From assembly GCA_016788865.1 (NCBI GenBank), contig JAEUSB010000095.1, forward strand, positions 168,707 through 232,706: a stretch of 64,000 nt of DNA, given 5' to 3'. This DNA comes from Leptospirales bacterium (lineage in GTDB: Bacteria; Spirochaetota; Leptospiria; Leptospirales; Leptonemataceae). A program made the position numbers and the translations under genes. The notes under the pieces were generated by a model that worked only from the letters and a program-made list of their open reading frames with translations, searched no databases and was not told the origin of the DNA. This document shows positions 9,345 to 17,647 of this stretch, in pieces. Positions within the stretch are counted from its first letter, which is position 1; each line of letters begins with the position of its first letter.

Positions 9345-9506
9345 TTCAATATCCCGGATGGAAGGGATAGAATGTCAAATCTTGTTAGATCGCAATGGAA
9401 AAATAGTGTGGACGATTGGCTGACCGGAAAGCAGATTCAAACTCGTATCTGCCTACAGAGCCAGACGTTTTTGAAAACAATAAGTATCATCATAGGAGTT
9501 AGGAAT

Positions 9507-9764
9507 ATGGAGAACAAGACAAAGATTCTAATGGCAGCCGCGTTAACCGGAATGGCGCTCGCGGGAGCTGTAAGCGCGGGCACCCTGATGGAGGAGCGCG
9601 GCAAATGTTACGGCGTGAATGCCTGCAAAGGAAAGGGTGAGTGTGGCACAAAAGAAAACGCCTGCGCCGGTCAGAATTCATGCAAAGGCAAATCCTGGAT
9701 TGCCTTGACCAAGAAGGAATGCGAAGCTAAGGGCGGAAAATTCGAACCAGGCTCTGGTATGTAA
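9507..9764 (+). CDS. Bufferin-like Cys-rich periplasmic protein (BufA2-like)
   Basis: An 85-residue precursor: an N-terminal signal peptide (about 24 residues, ending AGAVSAG) followed by a mature part with six Cys in repeated modules: [25 protein letters not shown] and KKEC. This pattern matches the family recently described as bufferins, ribosomally made copper-binding peptides whose Cys residues are modified by a DUF692/MNIO enzyme. No DUF692 (BufB) or BufC gene occurs nearby. A strong AGGAG site precedes the ATG. The gene ends two bases from a convergent CueR-type regulator and sits beside copZ and copA, supporting a copper-sequestering role. Modification by an enzyme encoded elsewhere is possible. 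Confidence 0.75.
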   Translation: MENKTKILMAAALTGMALAGAVSAGTLMEERGKCYGVNACKGKGECGTKENACAGQNSCKGKSWIALTKKECEAKGGKFEPGSGM

Positions 9765-9766
9765 GG

Positions 9767-10159
9767 CTACGTGTTTGATTCCAGATTGTCCAGGATTGGA
9801 CAATCTGGTCGGCTGTCCCCATGACAGTTCTTTGCAAGGTGCCGCAGTGCAGAGGCCATGGATTGCAGTTCCGCGATCTTCTTCTCCAGCGATGCAATGT
9901 GTGACTGGGTCAGGTCTTTGACTTGAGCACTGCTTCTGGATTTGTTTCGCCACAGGCTAACGAGTTTTTTGATTTCTTGCAAAGGAAATCCAAGCGTGCG
10001 GGCTCGCTTGATAAAGCGCAGGATGTGCACATCGTTTTCCGAGTAGATTCGGTATCCCGCCTCGCTCCTGCTGACTCGGGGCAGAAGTCCAATTGATTCG
10101 TAGTGACGAATCAGGCGCGCGTCTACTCCTGATGCCGTTCCTGCCTGGCCGATGTTCAT
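9767..10159 (-). CDS. cueR: MerR-family copper sensor (CueR-like)
   Basis: A 130-residue MerR activator. The N-terminal winged helix contains VDARLIRHYESIGLLPRV and EAGYRIYSENDVHILRFIKRAR; a long dimerisation helix follows, then the metal loop NCHGDSRPDCPI. The C-x7-C spacing is that of CueR-type Cu(I)/Ag(I)/Au(I) sensors. It is divergent from copZ-copA, whose promoter has the long 19-base spacer and dyad typical of MerR control. Its own start is only about 13 bases from the matching dyad, so its mRNA may have a very short leader or none. Confidence 0.9.
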   Translation of the reverse strand: MNIGQAGTASGVDARLIRHYESIGLLPRVSRSEAGYRIYSENDVHILRFIKRARTLGFPLQEIKKLVSLWRNKSRSSAQVKDLTQSHIASLEKKIAELQSMASALRHLAKNCHGDSRPDCPILDNLESNT

Positions 10160-10172
10160 ACTTCAGCTAACC

Positions 10173-10194
10173 TTCCAGGCATTGGAATGTCAAG
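10173..10194 (-). promoter_or_regulatory. CueR-type operator/promoter for cueR
   Basis: On the minus strand TTGACA (10194-10189) is followed directly by TTCCAATGCCTGGAAG (10188-10173), the same 16 bases found in the copZ promoter. With a 19-base spacer the -10 box would fall at about 10169-10164 (AGCTGA), a poor match. Transcription would then begin almost at the ATG at 10159. This suggests CueR binds and regulates its own gene. Confidence 0.6.
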
Positions 10195-10273
10195 CAAAGG
10201 GGTGTTCTCGGCAGGATCCACTGACAATTCCCTGAAAATCTAGCTTTTTTTGAACAGTTTTTTCTTTGGGCTA

Positions 10274-10304
10274 TTGACCTTCCAATGCCTGGAAGCCCTA
10301 TACT
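10274..10304 (+). promoter_or_regulatory. CueR-regulated copZ-copA promoter
   Basis: A -35 TTGACC (10274-10279) and a -10 TATACT (10299-10304) are separated by 19 bases, the overlong spacer that MerR-family activators correct by untwisting DNA. The spacer holds the dyad ACCTTCC...GGAAG, close to known CueR operators. An AGGAGG ribosome-binding site precedes the copZ ATG. Confidence 0.88.
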
Positions 10305-10332
10305 GGAATGAGTCAGTAGTCAGGAGGATTAT

Positions 10333-10554
10333 ATGTTGGAATACAAAGCAAGTGGAATGACGTGTCGGAGTTGTGTGGCGCACGTCACAAAAGCCGTCAA
10401 ATCGGTTGACCCGCTCGCCGGAGTAACGGTTGATTTATCAAACCAGACCATTCGTGTGGAAGGCAACGGTGACGCAGAGGCCATTCGTCTGGCAATTGAG
10501 GCGGAGGGTTATCCGGTTTCCGGATTCACCACCCTTCAGGCGACAGCGCAATGA
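10333..10554 (+). CDS. copZ: Copper chaperone CopZ-like HMA protein
   Basis: A 73-residue single heavy-metal-associated domain with the ferredoxin-like fold and the Cu(I)-binding motif GMTCRSC near residues 8-14. It carries cytoplasmic Cu(I) to the ATPase encoded next to it. Its TGA overlaps the copA ATG (ATGA), so the two are translationally coupled. Expression is expected to be copper-induced through the CueR-type promoter just upstream. Confidence 0.92.
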   Translation: MLEYKASGMTCRSCVAHVTKAVKSVDPLAGVTVDLSNQTIRVEGNGDAEAIRLAIEAEGYPVSGFTTLQATAQ

Positions 10555-12743
10555 ATGAGAAGAAAGAGCTTACCCTCGACCTGTTCGGAATGACCTGCGC
10601 CAATTGTGCCATGCGCATTCAACGTGGCCTTGGTAGTGCTGCCGGGGTCGAGGAAGCTCGAGTCAATTTTGCCCGGGAAACCGCGTTTGTCCGTGTTGAT
10701 GCGGGCACGGATCCCCGTGGCCTAATCGAGGCGGTTGAAAAGCTGGGTTATACTGCGGCTATCAGTAGCGGCAATCAGAGAAGCACGGACGAAAAGCACC
10801 GCCAGGCAGCCACAAAGATGCGAAATCGATTCTTGATTTCTGCGCTTCTCTCGCTTCCCTTGATTTATACGATGGTGGGCCATTTTAGAGCCCTGGCGTT
10901 TCTACCAATGCCCCATTGGATTATGGATCCGTGGGTTCAGTTCCTATTGGCGACTCCGGTTCAATTCTGGATTGGATTTCCGTTCTACAATGGCGCCTAT
11001 CGTTCTATCAAGAATGGCGCGGCCAATATGGATGTTCTCGTAGCACTGGGTACATCCGCCGCCTTCGGATACAGCCTTTACTCTATGTTTACGGGCAAGG
11101 CGGGCCTCTATTTTGAAACGTCGGCCGTTTTGATCACCTTCCTTGTCGGGGGAAAATGGTTGGAGGCAATAGCCCGTGGCCGTAGCTCGGAAGCAATTCG
11201 CAGTCTCCTGAATCTGAAACCGGAACGGGCCACCGTTAAGCGGGAGAATGAATGGATTGAAATCCCGGCTGAGTTTGTGCGCGTTGGCGATACAATTCTA
11301 GTTCGTCCCGGAGAGAAAATCCCAACGGATGCCATCGTCAGTGAAGGTAGCAGCGCCATTGACGAATCCATGCTCACAGGCGAAAGCCTGCCCATCGAAA
11401 AGGCAGTCGGTAGCACAGTCCTTGGAGGAACGGTCAACGGCACGGGAAGTCTAACGGTTCGAGCTACCGCGACTGGAGACCAAACGGTGCTCGCATCCAT
11501 TGTGAAGATTGTTGAAGAAGCGCAAGGGTCGCACGCGCCACTTCAGCGAGTTGCCGATCGAATTTCCAGTGTGTTTGTACCTACCGTGATTGTAGCATCG
11601 ATTTTGACACTTGTAGCGTGGCTTCTTATCGATGTTGACAACGTTAGTCGCGCTCTTGAAAATGCAATTGCCGTCATTGTAATCGCATGCCCGTGCGCTC
11701 TGGGGTTGGCCACACCAGTTTCACTCCTGGTTGGCACAGGACGCGCTGCCAGTCTTGGCATTCTGTTCCGGAACGCAGAAGCACTTGAGGCAGTTGCTAC
11801 TCTTGAACAGATCGCCTTTGACAAAACAGGTACCCTGACCGAGGGGAAGCCGCGCGTGAGCCTAATCCATTCGACTGCAGCAGCCGATGATGCGGTGCTG
11901 GGAGCTGTAGCTGCGGTGGAGACGCGCTCCGAACATCCGCTGGCGACAGCAATCGTCAATGAGGCTAAGCGACGTGGAATTGAAATTGGAAAAGCCACAG
12001 ATGTTCAAGTCGAACCGGGGGGCGGCGTCCGCGGGCGGCTGGGCGATTCGCTCGTGATCGCTGGAAATCTTCGGTTCCTGACGGAGTCCGGTGCCACGCC
12101 TCCAGAGGATCTGGTATCACGAATGTCATCAGCTGAAGGTGAAGGCAGGACGATCGTATGGGCCCGTATCTGGGGTACATATGATCATTGGGTAGCGATT
12201 GCTCTTGAGGACTCACTAAAGGAAAGCAGCGTCCATGCCGTTGAGCGCTTAAAGCAACTCGGCATAGCTCCTTTGATTCTAAGCGGAGACAACCTGCCAA
12301 CGGTTGGCCGAATCGCAAACGCTCTTGGAATTGCGAACTTCTCCGCATCGCTTAGCCCGGCAAACAAAGTAAAGAAGGTAGCCGACCTGAGGCAGCAGGG
12401 AATTCGGATAGGCATGGCCGGGGACGGAATCAATGATGCGCCGGCTCTGGCGGCTGCGACTGTTGGATTTGCAATGGGCAACGGTACGGACGTGGCCAAA
12501 CAAACCGCGCAGGTAATTCTTGTTAAGGGTGACCTCGCGCGCATGGCGGATGCTATTGCCGTCGGCCGTGCCACTGTGCATAACATTCGGCAGAATTTCT
12601 TTTGGGCGCTGTTGTACAACGGACTTGGCATACCGGTGGCTGCGTTAGGTTTCCTGGCGCCCTGGATTGCGGGTGCTGCTATGGCCATGAGTTCGGTTTC
12701 GGTGATTCTAAACGCCTTACGCCTCAAGCGCGTGCGAATTTGA
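10551..12743 (+). CDS. copA: Cu(I)-exporting P1B-type ATPase CopA
   Basis: A 730-residue inner-membrane pump that exports Cu(I) using ATP. In order: one N-terminal HMA domain with GMTCANC (about residues 14-20), paired membrane helices, an actuator domain ([11 protein letters not shown]), the CPC metal motif in [13 protein letters not shown], the phosphorylation loop DKTGTLTEG, the nucleotide-domain motif SEHPLATA (HP), [10 protein letters not shown], and two final helices ending [16 protein letters not shown]. The CPC motif and the MSS segment fit subgroup P1B-1 (Cu+/Ag+). It has one HMA domain, where many homologues have two. Confidence 0.95.
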   Translation: MNEKKELTLDLFGMTCANCAMRIQRGLGSAAGVEEARVNFARETAFVRVDAGTDPRGLIEAVEKLGYTAAISSGNQRSTDEKHRQAATKMRNRFLISALLSLPLIYTMVGHFRALAFLPMPHWIMDPWVQFLLATPVQFWIGFPFYNGAYRSIKNGAANMDVLVALGTSAAFGYSLYSMFTGKAGLYFETSAVLITFLVGGKWLEAIARGRSSEAIRSLLNLKPERATVKRENEWIEIPAEFVRVGDTILVRPGEKIPTDAIVSEGSSAIDESMLTGESLPIEKAVGSTVLGGTVNGTGSLTVRATATGDQTVLASIVKIVEEAQGSHAPLQRVADRISSVFVPTVIVASILTLVAWLLIDVDNVSRALENAIAVIVIACPCALGLATPVSLLVGTGRAASLGILFRNAEALEAVATLEQIAFDKTGTLTEGKPRVSLIHSTAAADDAVLGAVAAVETRSEHPLATAIVNEAKRRGIEIGKATDVQVEPGGGVRGRLGDSLVIAGNLRFLTESGATPPEDLVSRMSSAEGEGRTIVWARIWGTYDHWVAIALEDSLKESSVHAVERLKQLGIAPLILSGDNLPTVGRIANALGIANFSASLSPANKVKKVADLRQQGIRIGMAGDGINDAPALAAATVGFAMGNGTDVAKQTAQVILVKGDLARMADAIAVGRATVHNIRQNFFWALLYNGLGIPVAALGFLAPWIAGAAMAMSSVSVILNALRLKRVRI

Positions 12744-12846
12744 GAATTTTCGCGAGGAGTCGCAGTTTTTAGTCGGCATAGCCTCTGGGTTCAAGCCGGC
12801 TTTCCGGGTCGTGCCGAATTTAGTGCGGAGAGTATGGAGGCTCCGC

Positions 12847-14736
12847 ATGAAACCAAAACAAAATCCAACGAACCTGGCTGAGGTGTACCGGCAAAGTGCC
12901 GAACGCTTTGGCGATACAGCTGCTTTCTGTACCCGGAACGAGGAGAAAAAGTTTGTCCCAATTACGTTTCGGGAATTATACGAAGCCGGCGTAAACCTGG
13001 CCACTGCATTGATCGACCTGGGCGTCAAGGCGCGTGATCACGTGGTTATTCTGGCAGACAATCGGAGGGAATGGATCATTGCCGACTACGGCACCATTCT
13101 CTGCGGCGCGGCTGACGTGCCCCGGGGAACGGACGTGACAGACGGAGACGTTCAATACATCGTTCCGCATTCTGACGCGAGGGTAGTGTTCGTTGAAAAC
13201 GGTTCAACGCTGAGCAAAGTTCAAAGGAACCTCAATCACCTAACAGATATTAGGTGTATCATCGTTATGGATGATGAGGGAGTCTCAGTGGGCCACCAAG
13301 TCATGCGAATGACGGATTTGATCTCAAAGGGAAGGGAGCTCAGGAGCAAAGGAGACAAGCGAGTTGAAGATCGTATGGCGGGAATCAAGCCTGACGATTT
13401 GTTCACGATCATATACACGTCCGGGACCACCGGTGCGCCCAAAGGTGTGATGCTGACTCACGCCAATATGATTTCCCAGCTGGTAAACATTCCCATTGAT
13501 ATTGGACCAGGGGATCGATTTCTTTCCATTCTTCCTGTATGGCATAGTTTCGAGCGAGTGTTCGAAATGGGCACAATCGCCCGAGGTGCAACCCAGTATT
13601 ACTCGAATGTGCGTAACATTCGCGAAGACATGCGCCTGGTTCAGCCAACGTTTATGGCTTCAGCTCCGCGTTTGTGGGAAAGTGTTCACCAGGGAATTCA
13701 AGCAAAAGTACAATCGAGTCCTCTGATCAGTCGTGTTCTGTTTCGTGCCGCATACTTCTGCGCGCAGCGCGTAAAACGAGCCATCCGGTTTCTGCGTGGC
13801 AATCAATTGGACCTTGAAGGTAGGAATCCAATCTGGTCGTTCTGTCTAGCACTGTGGCACATTCCAATGGTCGGGCTATTCTTTCTACCGCACTTAGCCC
13901 TGGATGCAATTGTATTGCGGAAGATTCGGGCTGCCACCGGAGGGGAACTGCGCGGAACCGTTTCCGGTGGCGGAGCCTTGCCGTTTCATATCGATGAGTT
14001 TTTTAACACAATTGGAATTCCCGTGTATGAAGGCTATGGGCTGACAGAGACATCGCCTGGACTGGCCTTTCGCACACCTGGAAGGCTTGTACTGGGTAGC
14101 GTTGGTGCCATGTTCCCGCAGACCGAGTTGCGCCTGGTCGATGTCGATTCCCGCAAGATTATTTATCCTCCGACGCGTGGCGTAAAAGGGGAAGTACACG
14201 TTCGCGGACCACAGGTTATGAAGGGATATTACAAGGCATCCGAGATGACTGCGCGAGTACTGACTGGCGACGGCTGGTTCAATACCGGTGACCTGGGTTT
14301 AATGACTTACAACAATACTCTAAAGCTTGTTGGACGATCCAAAGAGACAGTAGTGTTGTTGAATGGGGAAAACGTTGAACCCGTACCAATAGAAAATAAG
14401 ATCATGCAATCACCGTTGATTGACCACGTGATGATAGTTGGGCAGGACAAAAACTTTCTGGGGGCGCTTGTAGTTCCTGTGCTGGACCGATTCAAGGAGC
14501 ACGGTAGCACGCACGAGGATCTGGCGAGAAGTGAAGAAGTTCGACGCGCAATCTTGAAAGAAGTCAGAGATTCGGTCACGTCGCAGAATGGATTCAAGGC
14601 GTTTGAGCGCGTAAACGATGTCCGACTTTTACCCAAGACATTCGAGGTTGGCGATGAGCTGTCTGCCAAGATGTCGATGAAACGCCATATCATCACCGAA
14701 AAATATCAGACCCTGATAGAGTCGATGTACATATGA
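12847..14736 (+). CDS. Long-chain fatty acid-CoA ligase (FAA1-type AMP-binding)
   Basis: A 629-residue adenylate-forming enzyme activating fatty acids to acyl-CoA. The P-loop YTSGTTGAPKGVMLTHANM, YEGYGLTETSPG, and GWFNTGDLG are present, with a C-terminal domain that includes VGRSKETVVLLNGENVEP. The length and the internal helical insert match the FadD15/FAA1 branch. The ATG at 12847 follows GGAGG by six bases. Its paralogue of identical length lies at 40997-42886; the two probably differ in chain-length preference or location. A hydrophobic stretch in the insert (about residue 330) suggests membrane association. Confidence 0.9.
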   Translation: MKPKQNPTNLAEVYRQSAERFGDTAAFCTRNEEKKFVPITFRELYEAGVNLATALIDLGVKARDHVVILADNRREWIIADYGTILCGAADVPRGTDVTDGDVQYIVPHSDARVVFVENGSTLSKVQRNLNHLTDIRCIIVMDDEGVSVGHQVMRMTDLISKGRELRSKGDKRVEDRMAGIKPDDLFTIIYTSGTTGAPKGVMLTHANMISQLVNIPIDIGPGDRFLSILPVWHSFERVFEMGTIARGATQYYSNVRNIREDMRLVQPTFMASAPRLWESVHQGIQAKVQSSPLISRVLFRAAYFCAQRVKRAIRFLRGNQLDLEGRNPIWSFCLALWHIPMVGLFFLPHLALDAIVLRKIRAATGGELRGTVSGGGALPFHIDEFFNTIGIPVYEGYGLTETSPGLAFRTPGRLVLGSVGAMFPQTELRLVDVDSRKIIYPPTRGVKGEVHVRGPQVMKGYYKASEMTARVLTGDGWFNTGDLGLMTYNNTLKLVGRSKETVVLLNGENVEPVPIENKIMQSPLIDHVMIVGQDKNFLGALVVPVLDRFKEHGSTHEDLARSEEVRRAILKEVRDSVTSQNGFKAFERVNDVRLLPKTFEVGDELSAKMSMKRHIITEKYQTLIESMYI

Positions 14737-14749
14737 AAAGCCTGAGTGA

Positions 14750-14896
14750 CTCTTCTGTGAAAAGCTTCGGGCGGAAGGCGCCAAACTCAAGGTTGAATTT
14801 GGGCCTGGACTGCCGCATATCTGGCCTCTGCTACCAATGCATGAAGGAAAGCTTGCACTCAGATTGATTGCAGAATTCATTCGCAGTTGCGCATGA
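14750..14896 (+). pseudogene. Relic of an alpha/beta hydrolase C-terminus
   Basis: Directly after a TGA at 14747-14749, 48 codons stay open and read like the end of a lipase/esterase of the alpha/beta hydrolase-3 type: CEKLRAEGAKLKVEFGPGLP, then HIWPLLPMHEGKLALRLIAE, then FIRSCA. The pattern (Y/C)-E-x-L-R-A-E-G followed by G-x-P-H-x-W and a final helix is the usual last 50 residues, carrying the catalytic His. No start codon or upstream domain exists. Its TGA overlaps the AraC start (ATGA), as if the two were once one operon, with the front of the hydrolase deleted next to the ligase gene. Confidence 0.6.
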
Positions 14897-15675
14897 CTGG
14901 AAACGATGCCAATAGCCTGAGGCAATTCCTGGTCTGGCGGAACCTGGCCACATACCGCGGTCTGGGTTTTGCCAGTCACAGGCACAGCCATTTCTATATT
15001 CAGATCTGTTTGCCGGATAACGGAGAGGTCAAATTGCGCGGGCGCAGCGGGGTTACGCACTCGTATCAAATCGCCTGTATCCCGTCCGGCGCAAGCCACG
15101 AAATGGATCCGGTGGACGGAAGCATGACGCTTATCTATCTGGATCCATTGACGACCGGACTGGGCCTTTTCGCGGGTCGAATCCCTGAGCCGGATCACGC
15201 AGCTTTTGAAATGAAAGATCTCGTTTCCGAATCAAAAAAGGAGCAGGTTCGAGAGGCTGTTCAAAAACCGGGAGCCGGAGTCAGATCGGAAATCATGCGC
15301 ATACTGGATGGTTGCTGGACCCGGTCGCCGCAGCACAAACTGGATCCACGCATTGAGCGGAGCATTGCGGGGGCAGAACCGGAATCATTTTGCTTAGACA
15401 ATCTAGCACGTGAAGCGGGTTTGTCCGTTAGTCGCTTTCGTCATCTCTTTAAGGAGGAGACAGGAGTTGCCTTCCTGGACTACAGACTGTGGCTGAAAGT
15501 GAAGCAAGCGGTGCATCATATGGCCGAGCATCCAGATCTGGCATTGGCCGCCTACGACGCCGGATTTGCCGATCAAGCGCATTTCAGTCGCGTATTCAGA
15601 CGATCTTTCGGAATGAACCCATCAGAGTTCACAAAGAGGACCTTTCCATTTACGGTTTCATTCTTTGCGGATTGA
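14893..15675 (+). CDS. AraC-family transcriptional regulator
   Basis: A 260-residue regulator. The N-terminal half is a cupin-like sensor (HRHSHFYIQICLPDNGEV and CIPSGASHEMDPVDG); the C-terminal 100 residues carry two helix-turn-helix units: LDNLAREAGLSVSRFRHLFK, then AAYDAGFADQAHFSRVFRR, then FGMNPSEF. ATG at 14893 is preferred over an upstream TTG. It follows the hydrolase relic with a four-base overlap, so its original target may have been that lost gene. Confidence 0.87.
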   Translation: MTGNDANSLRQFLVWRNLATYRGLGFASHRHSHFYIQICLPDNGEVKLRGRSGVTHSYQIACIPSGASHEMDPVDGSMTLIYLDPLTTGLGLFAGRIPEPDHAAFEMKDLVSESKKEQVREAVQKPGAGVRSEIMRILDGCWTRSPQHKLDPRIERSIAGAEPESFCLDNLAREAGLSVSRFRHLFKEETGVAFLDYRLWLKVKQAVHHMAEHPDLALAAYDAGFADQAHFSRVFRRSFGMNPSEFTKRTFPFTVSFFAD

Positions 15676-15720
15676 GAAATCGTTTAGAAGCTGCGGGAGA
15701 TTATTGAAACTGAAAGAGCA

Positions 15721-15740
15721 GGTCCGGCCGGAGCCGGACC
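15721..15740. terminator. GC-rich hairpin between convergent genes
   Basis: GGTCCGGCCGGAGCCGGACC forms an 8-base-pair stem with a four-base loop, lying between the convergent araC and PIN-TRAM genes. There is no real T-run on either side, so it may be a weak bidirectional or Rho-assisted terminator. Confidence 0.5.
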
Positions 15741-15758
15741 CGAAATAAGATTGATCGC

Positions 15759-16931
15759 TTAACGTCTGCCACGGCCGCCGCGCGAGAACTCGCGATCGTC
15801 GCGGTCACGATAGTTGCCATCGCGGTTTCCGCCGCCCTGGTTTCCACCCTGATTGCCCTGGTTTCCGCCGCCACCAAAACGATTTCCACCGTTCCCGCCG
15901 CCGCGTTTCCCACCACGATCTTTTTCGTCATCGTCTTCGACAGCGCCAGTCGCGCGAGTGAAGATCATCTTGCCTGCTGCCGTCTGAATAATGGAAGTGA
16001 CGTTGACTTTCACAGTTTTACCCAGAAGCTGACGGCCGTTTTCTACAACGACCATGGTTCCATCTTCCAGGTATCCAATACCCTGGTTTTCGTCTTTGCC
16101 TTCTTTGATAACATCGATGATGATTTCTTCACCGGGCAAGACCACTGGCTTAAGAGCACTGGTCAGGCTGTTCAGGTTAAGGACTTCCACACCCTGTAGC
16201 TCCGCTACCTTGTTCAAGTTGAAATCGTTAGTGATCAATTTGCCGCCCGTTTCACGCGCGAGCCTTACGAGTTTTGCATCCACATCACGTGCATCAGAGA
16301 AATCGGCGTAGCTGATTTTTACTTTCACGTTACCCAATTGCTGGAGCTTGTTTAACATATCGAGTCCGCGACGTCCGCGATTTCGCTTAACCGGGTCCGG
16401 TGAATCACTGATTAACTGAATTTCTCGGAGAACAAAGTTAGGGATAATGATTGGACCTTCAATGAAGTTGGTCTCTGCAATATCCAGAATTCGCCCATCG
16501 ATTACGATTGATGTATCGAGAATCTTGTCTTTGTAACCTTCTGGTTTCTCACCAGGGAAGACGCTGCCACCGCCACCGCTAGCGATTCGACGCGATGGAA
16601 TTGCTGCGAATGCCATCCCGCCAAAGATTCCGCACATTACCGTTGTTACGGCAAACGCAGGTACATAGATTTGGAGATCGCCGCTGAGCAGCGAAGCCAG
16701 GAAGTAGCTGCCGGCTGCACCGAGCAGGCCGCCCAATGCACCGTACACGAATTTTTCTGAGTTCCATTTTGCCCAGATGCGGTCCGCGAAAGCGACAAGC
16801 GCAATCAATACGAGCGCAGATCCTGCGCCAATTCCAGATTCAAGGTAGGTAGCTCCGCCAGCAAAACGCATCCAGAGAAATACACCGGCTGCGGAAAGCA
16901 CGGCAATTACCGTACGTAGCAATAGTTTCAT
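15759..16931 (-). CDS. PIN-TRAM domain membrane protein with Gly/Arg/Asn-rich tail
   Basis: A 390-residue protein like Bacillus YacL. Four N-terminal membrane segments (residues 1-115) are followed by a PIN-like nuclease domain ([30 protein letters not shown], with the expected acidic residues) and a TRAM RNA-binding domain ([17 protein letters not shown]). The last 55 or so residues are low complexity, rich in Gly, Asn and Arg with RGGRGRR at the end, resembling RGG-type RNA-binding tails. This suggests a membrane-linked RNA-processing role. It lies 34 bases downstream of carD on the same strand, and such pairs recur in bacteria. Confidence 0.85.
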   Translation of the reverse strand: MKLLLRTVIAVLSAAGVFLWMRFAGGATYLESGIGAGSALVLIALVAFADRIWAKWNSEKFVYGALGGLLGAAGSYFLASLLSGDLQIYVPAFAVTTVMCGIFGGMAFAAIPSRRIASGGGGSVFPGEKPEGYKDKILDTSIVIDGRILDIAETNFIEGPIIIPNFVLREIQLISDSPDPVKRNRGRRGLDMLNKLQQLGNVKVKISYADFSDARDVDAKLVRLARETGGKLITNDFNLNKVAELQGVEVLNLNSLTSALKPVVLPGEEIIIDVIKEGKDENQGIGYLEDGTMVVVENGRQLLGKTVKVNVTSIIQTAAGKMIFTRATGAVEDDDEKDRGGKRGGGNGGNRFGGGGNQGNQGGNQGGGNRDGNYRDRDDREFSRGGRGRR

Positions 16932-16965
16932 ATAACACCCCTTCGGTCCGGGGCCTGCAGGCGGG

Positions 16966-17490
16966 TCAGGAAAGCACTTCTGATATCAGATTGCCCGCCT
17001 CTTCCATAGAGATTTCTCTTGAAATTGCGATTTCACTTGATACCAGATTGTATGCGGACTCATAGAGACGACGCTCCATGAGGGAGAGTTCTTTATCTCG
17101 TGCGCGTTTGTACAGGTTTCGACAGACCTCTGCCACGGAGTAAATATCTCCGGATTTGATCTTAGTCATATTGTTTTGATAGCGGATTTTCCAGTCTTCT
17201 TCCGTATCCATCTCATCTTTCTTAAGCAGATCTAGAACTTTCTTTACATCTTTCTTTTTGATAATTGGCCGGATCCCAATTGTCTCAGCCTTATCTACTG
17301 GAATCATTACCTTCATTTTTGAAGCGCTGATGTCCAGGATGTAGCACCGGGTTTTCTTACCCAGAATATCCTGCTTCTGGACAGCATTGATCTGTCCCAC
17401 ACCGTGCATTGGGTAGACTACGTAGTCTCCAACATCAAAACCTGTTTTTTCGGCTTTTTCCTGGCCCTTTTTCGCTTTTGCCTGCGGCAT
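16966..17490 (-). CDS. CarD-family transcriptional regulator
   Basis: A 174-residue RNA polymerase-binding regulator. The N-terminal Tudor-like RNAP-interaction domain shows [17 protein letters not shown] and [16 protein letters not shown], followed by the helical DNA-contact domain ([20 protein letters not shown]). A short Lys/Ala-rich leader precedes it. The ATG at 17490 is chosen: the next in-frame ATG upstream (17541) lies inside the -35 box. In spirochaetes and actinobacteria such proteins stabilise open complexes at many promoters. Confidence 0.9.
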   Translation of the reverse strand: MPQAKAKKGQEKAEKTGFDVGDYVVYPMHGVGQINAVQKQDILGKKTRCYILDISASKMKVMIPVDKAETIGIRPIIKKKDVKKVLDLLKKDEMDTEEDWKIRYQNNMTKIKSGDIYSVAEVCRNLYKRARDKELSLMERRLYESAYNLVSSEIAISREISMEEAGNLISEVLS

Positions 17491-17517
17491 ATTATGGACC
17501 GACGATCCTAAGCTATT

Positions 17518-17546
17518 ATCGTAAGATTGCGCGGGCCGCATGTCAA
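17518..17546 (-). promoter_or_regulatory. Sigma70-type promoter of carD
   Basis: On the minus strand TTGACA (17546-17541) and TACGAT (17523-17518) are separated by exactly 17 bases. The promoter lies about 30 bases before the carD ATG and rules out the longer in-frame start. Two copies of a 16-base repeat lie upstream of the -35. Confidence 0.75.
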
Positions 17547-17574
17547 GAAGTTTTTAAATCAGGCTGCACCCACC

Positions 17575-17630
17575 GGATTATGTCACATTAAGCTCGGCGG
17601 AGCGCGATTTTCGTGGATTATGTCACATTA
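17575..17630. repeat. Two direct copies of a 16-base element, 40-base period
   Basis: GGATTATGTCACATTA occurs exactly at 17575-17590 and again at 17615-17630. The copies lie about 30-85 bases upstream of the carD -35 box. The second copy is also enclosed by an inverted repeat ATTTTCG (17607-17613) / CGAAAAT (17632-17638). A 40-base period is close to four helical turns, which suits paired binding of a regulator on one DNA face. Confidence 0.7.
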
Positions 17631-17647
17631 TCGAAAATGAGGCAGAG

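Noticed and set aside
12744..12846. Terminator or promoter between copA and the acyl-CoA ligase
   Set aside because: Only a short AAGCCGGCTT palindrome is seen; no T-run or convincing promoter hexamers.
17491..17541. Longer CarD start at 17541
   Set aside because: That ATG overlaps the -35 hexamer TTGACA, so it could not be on the transcript.
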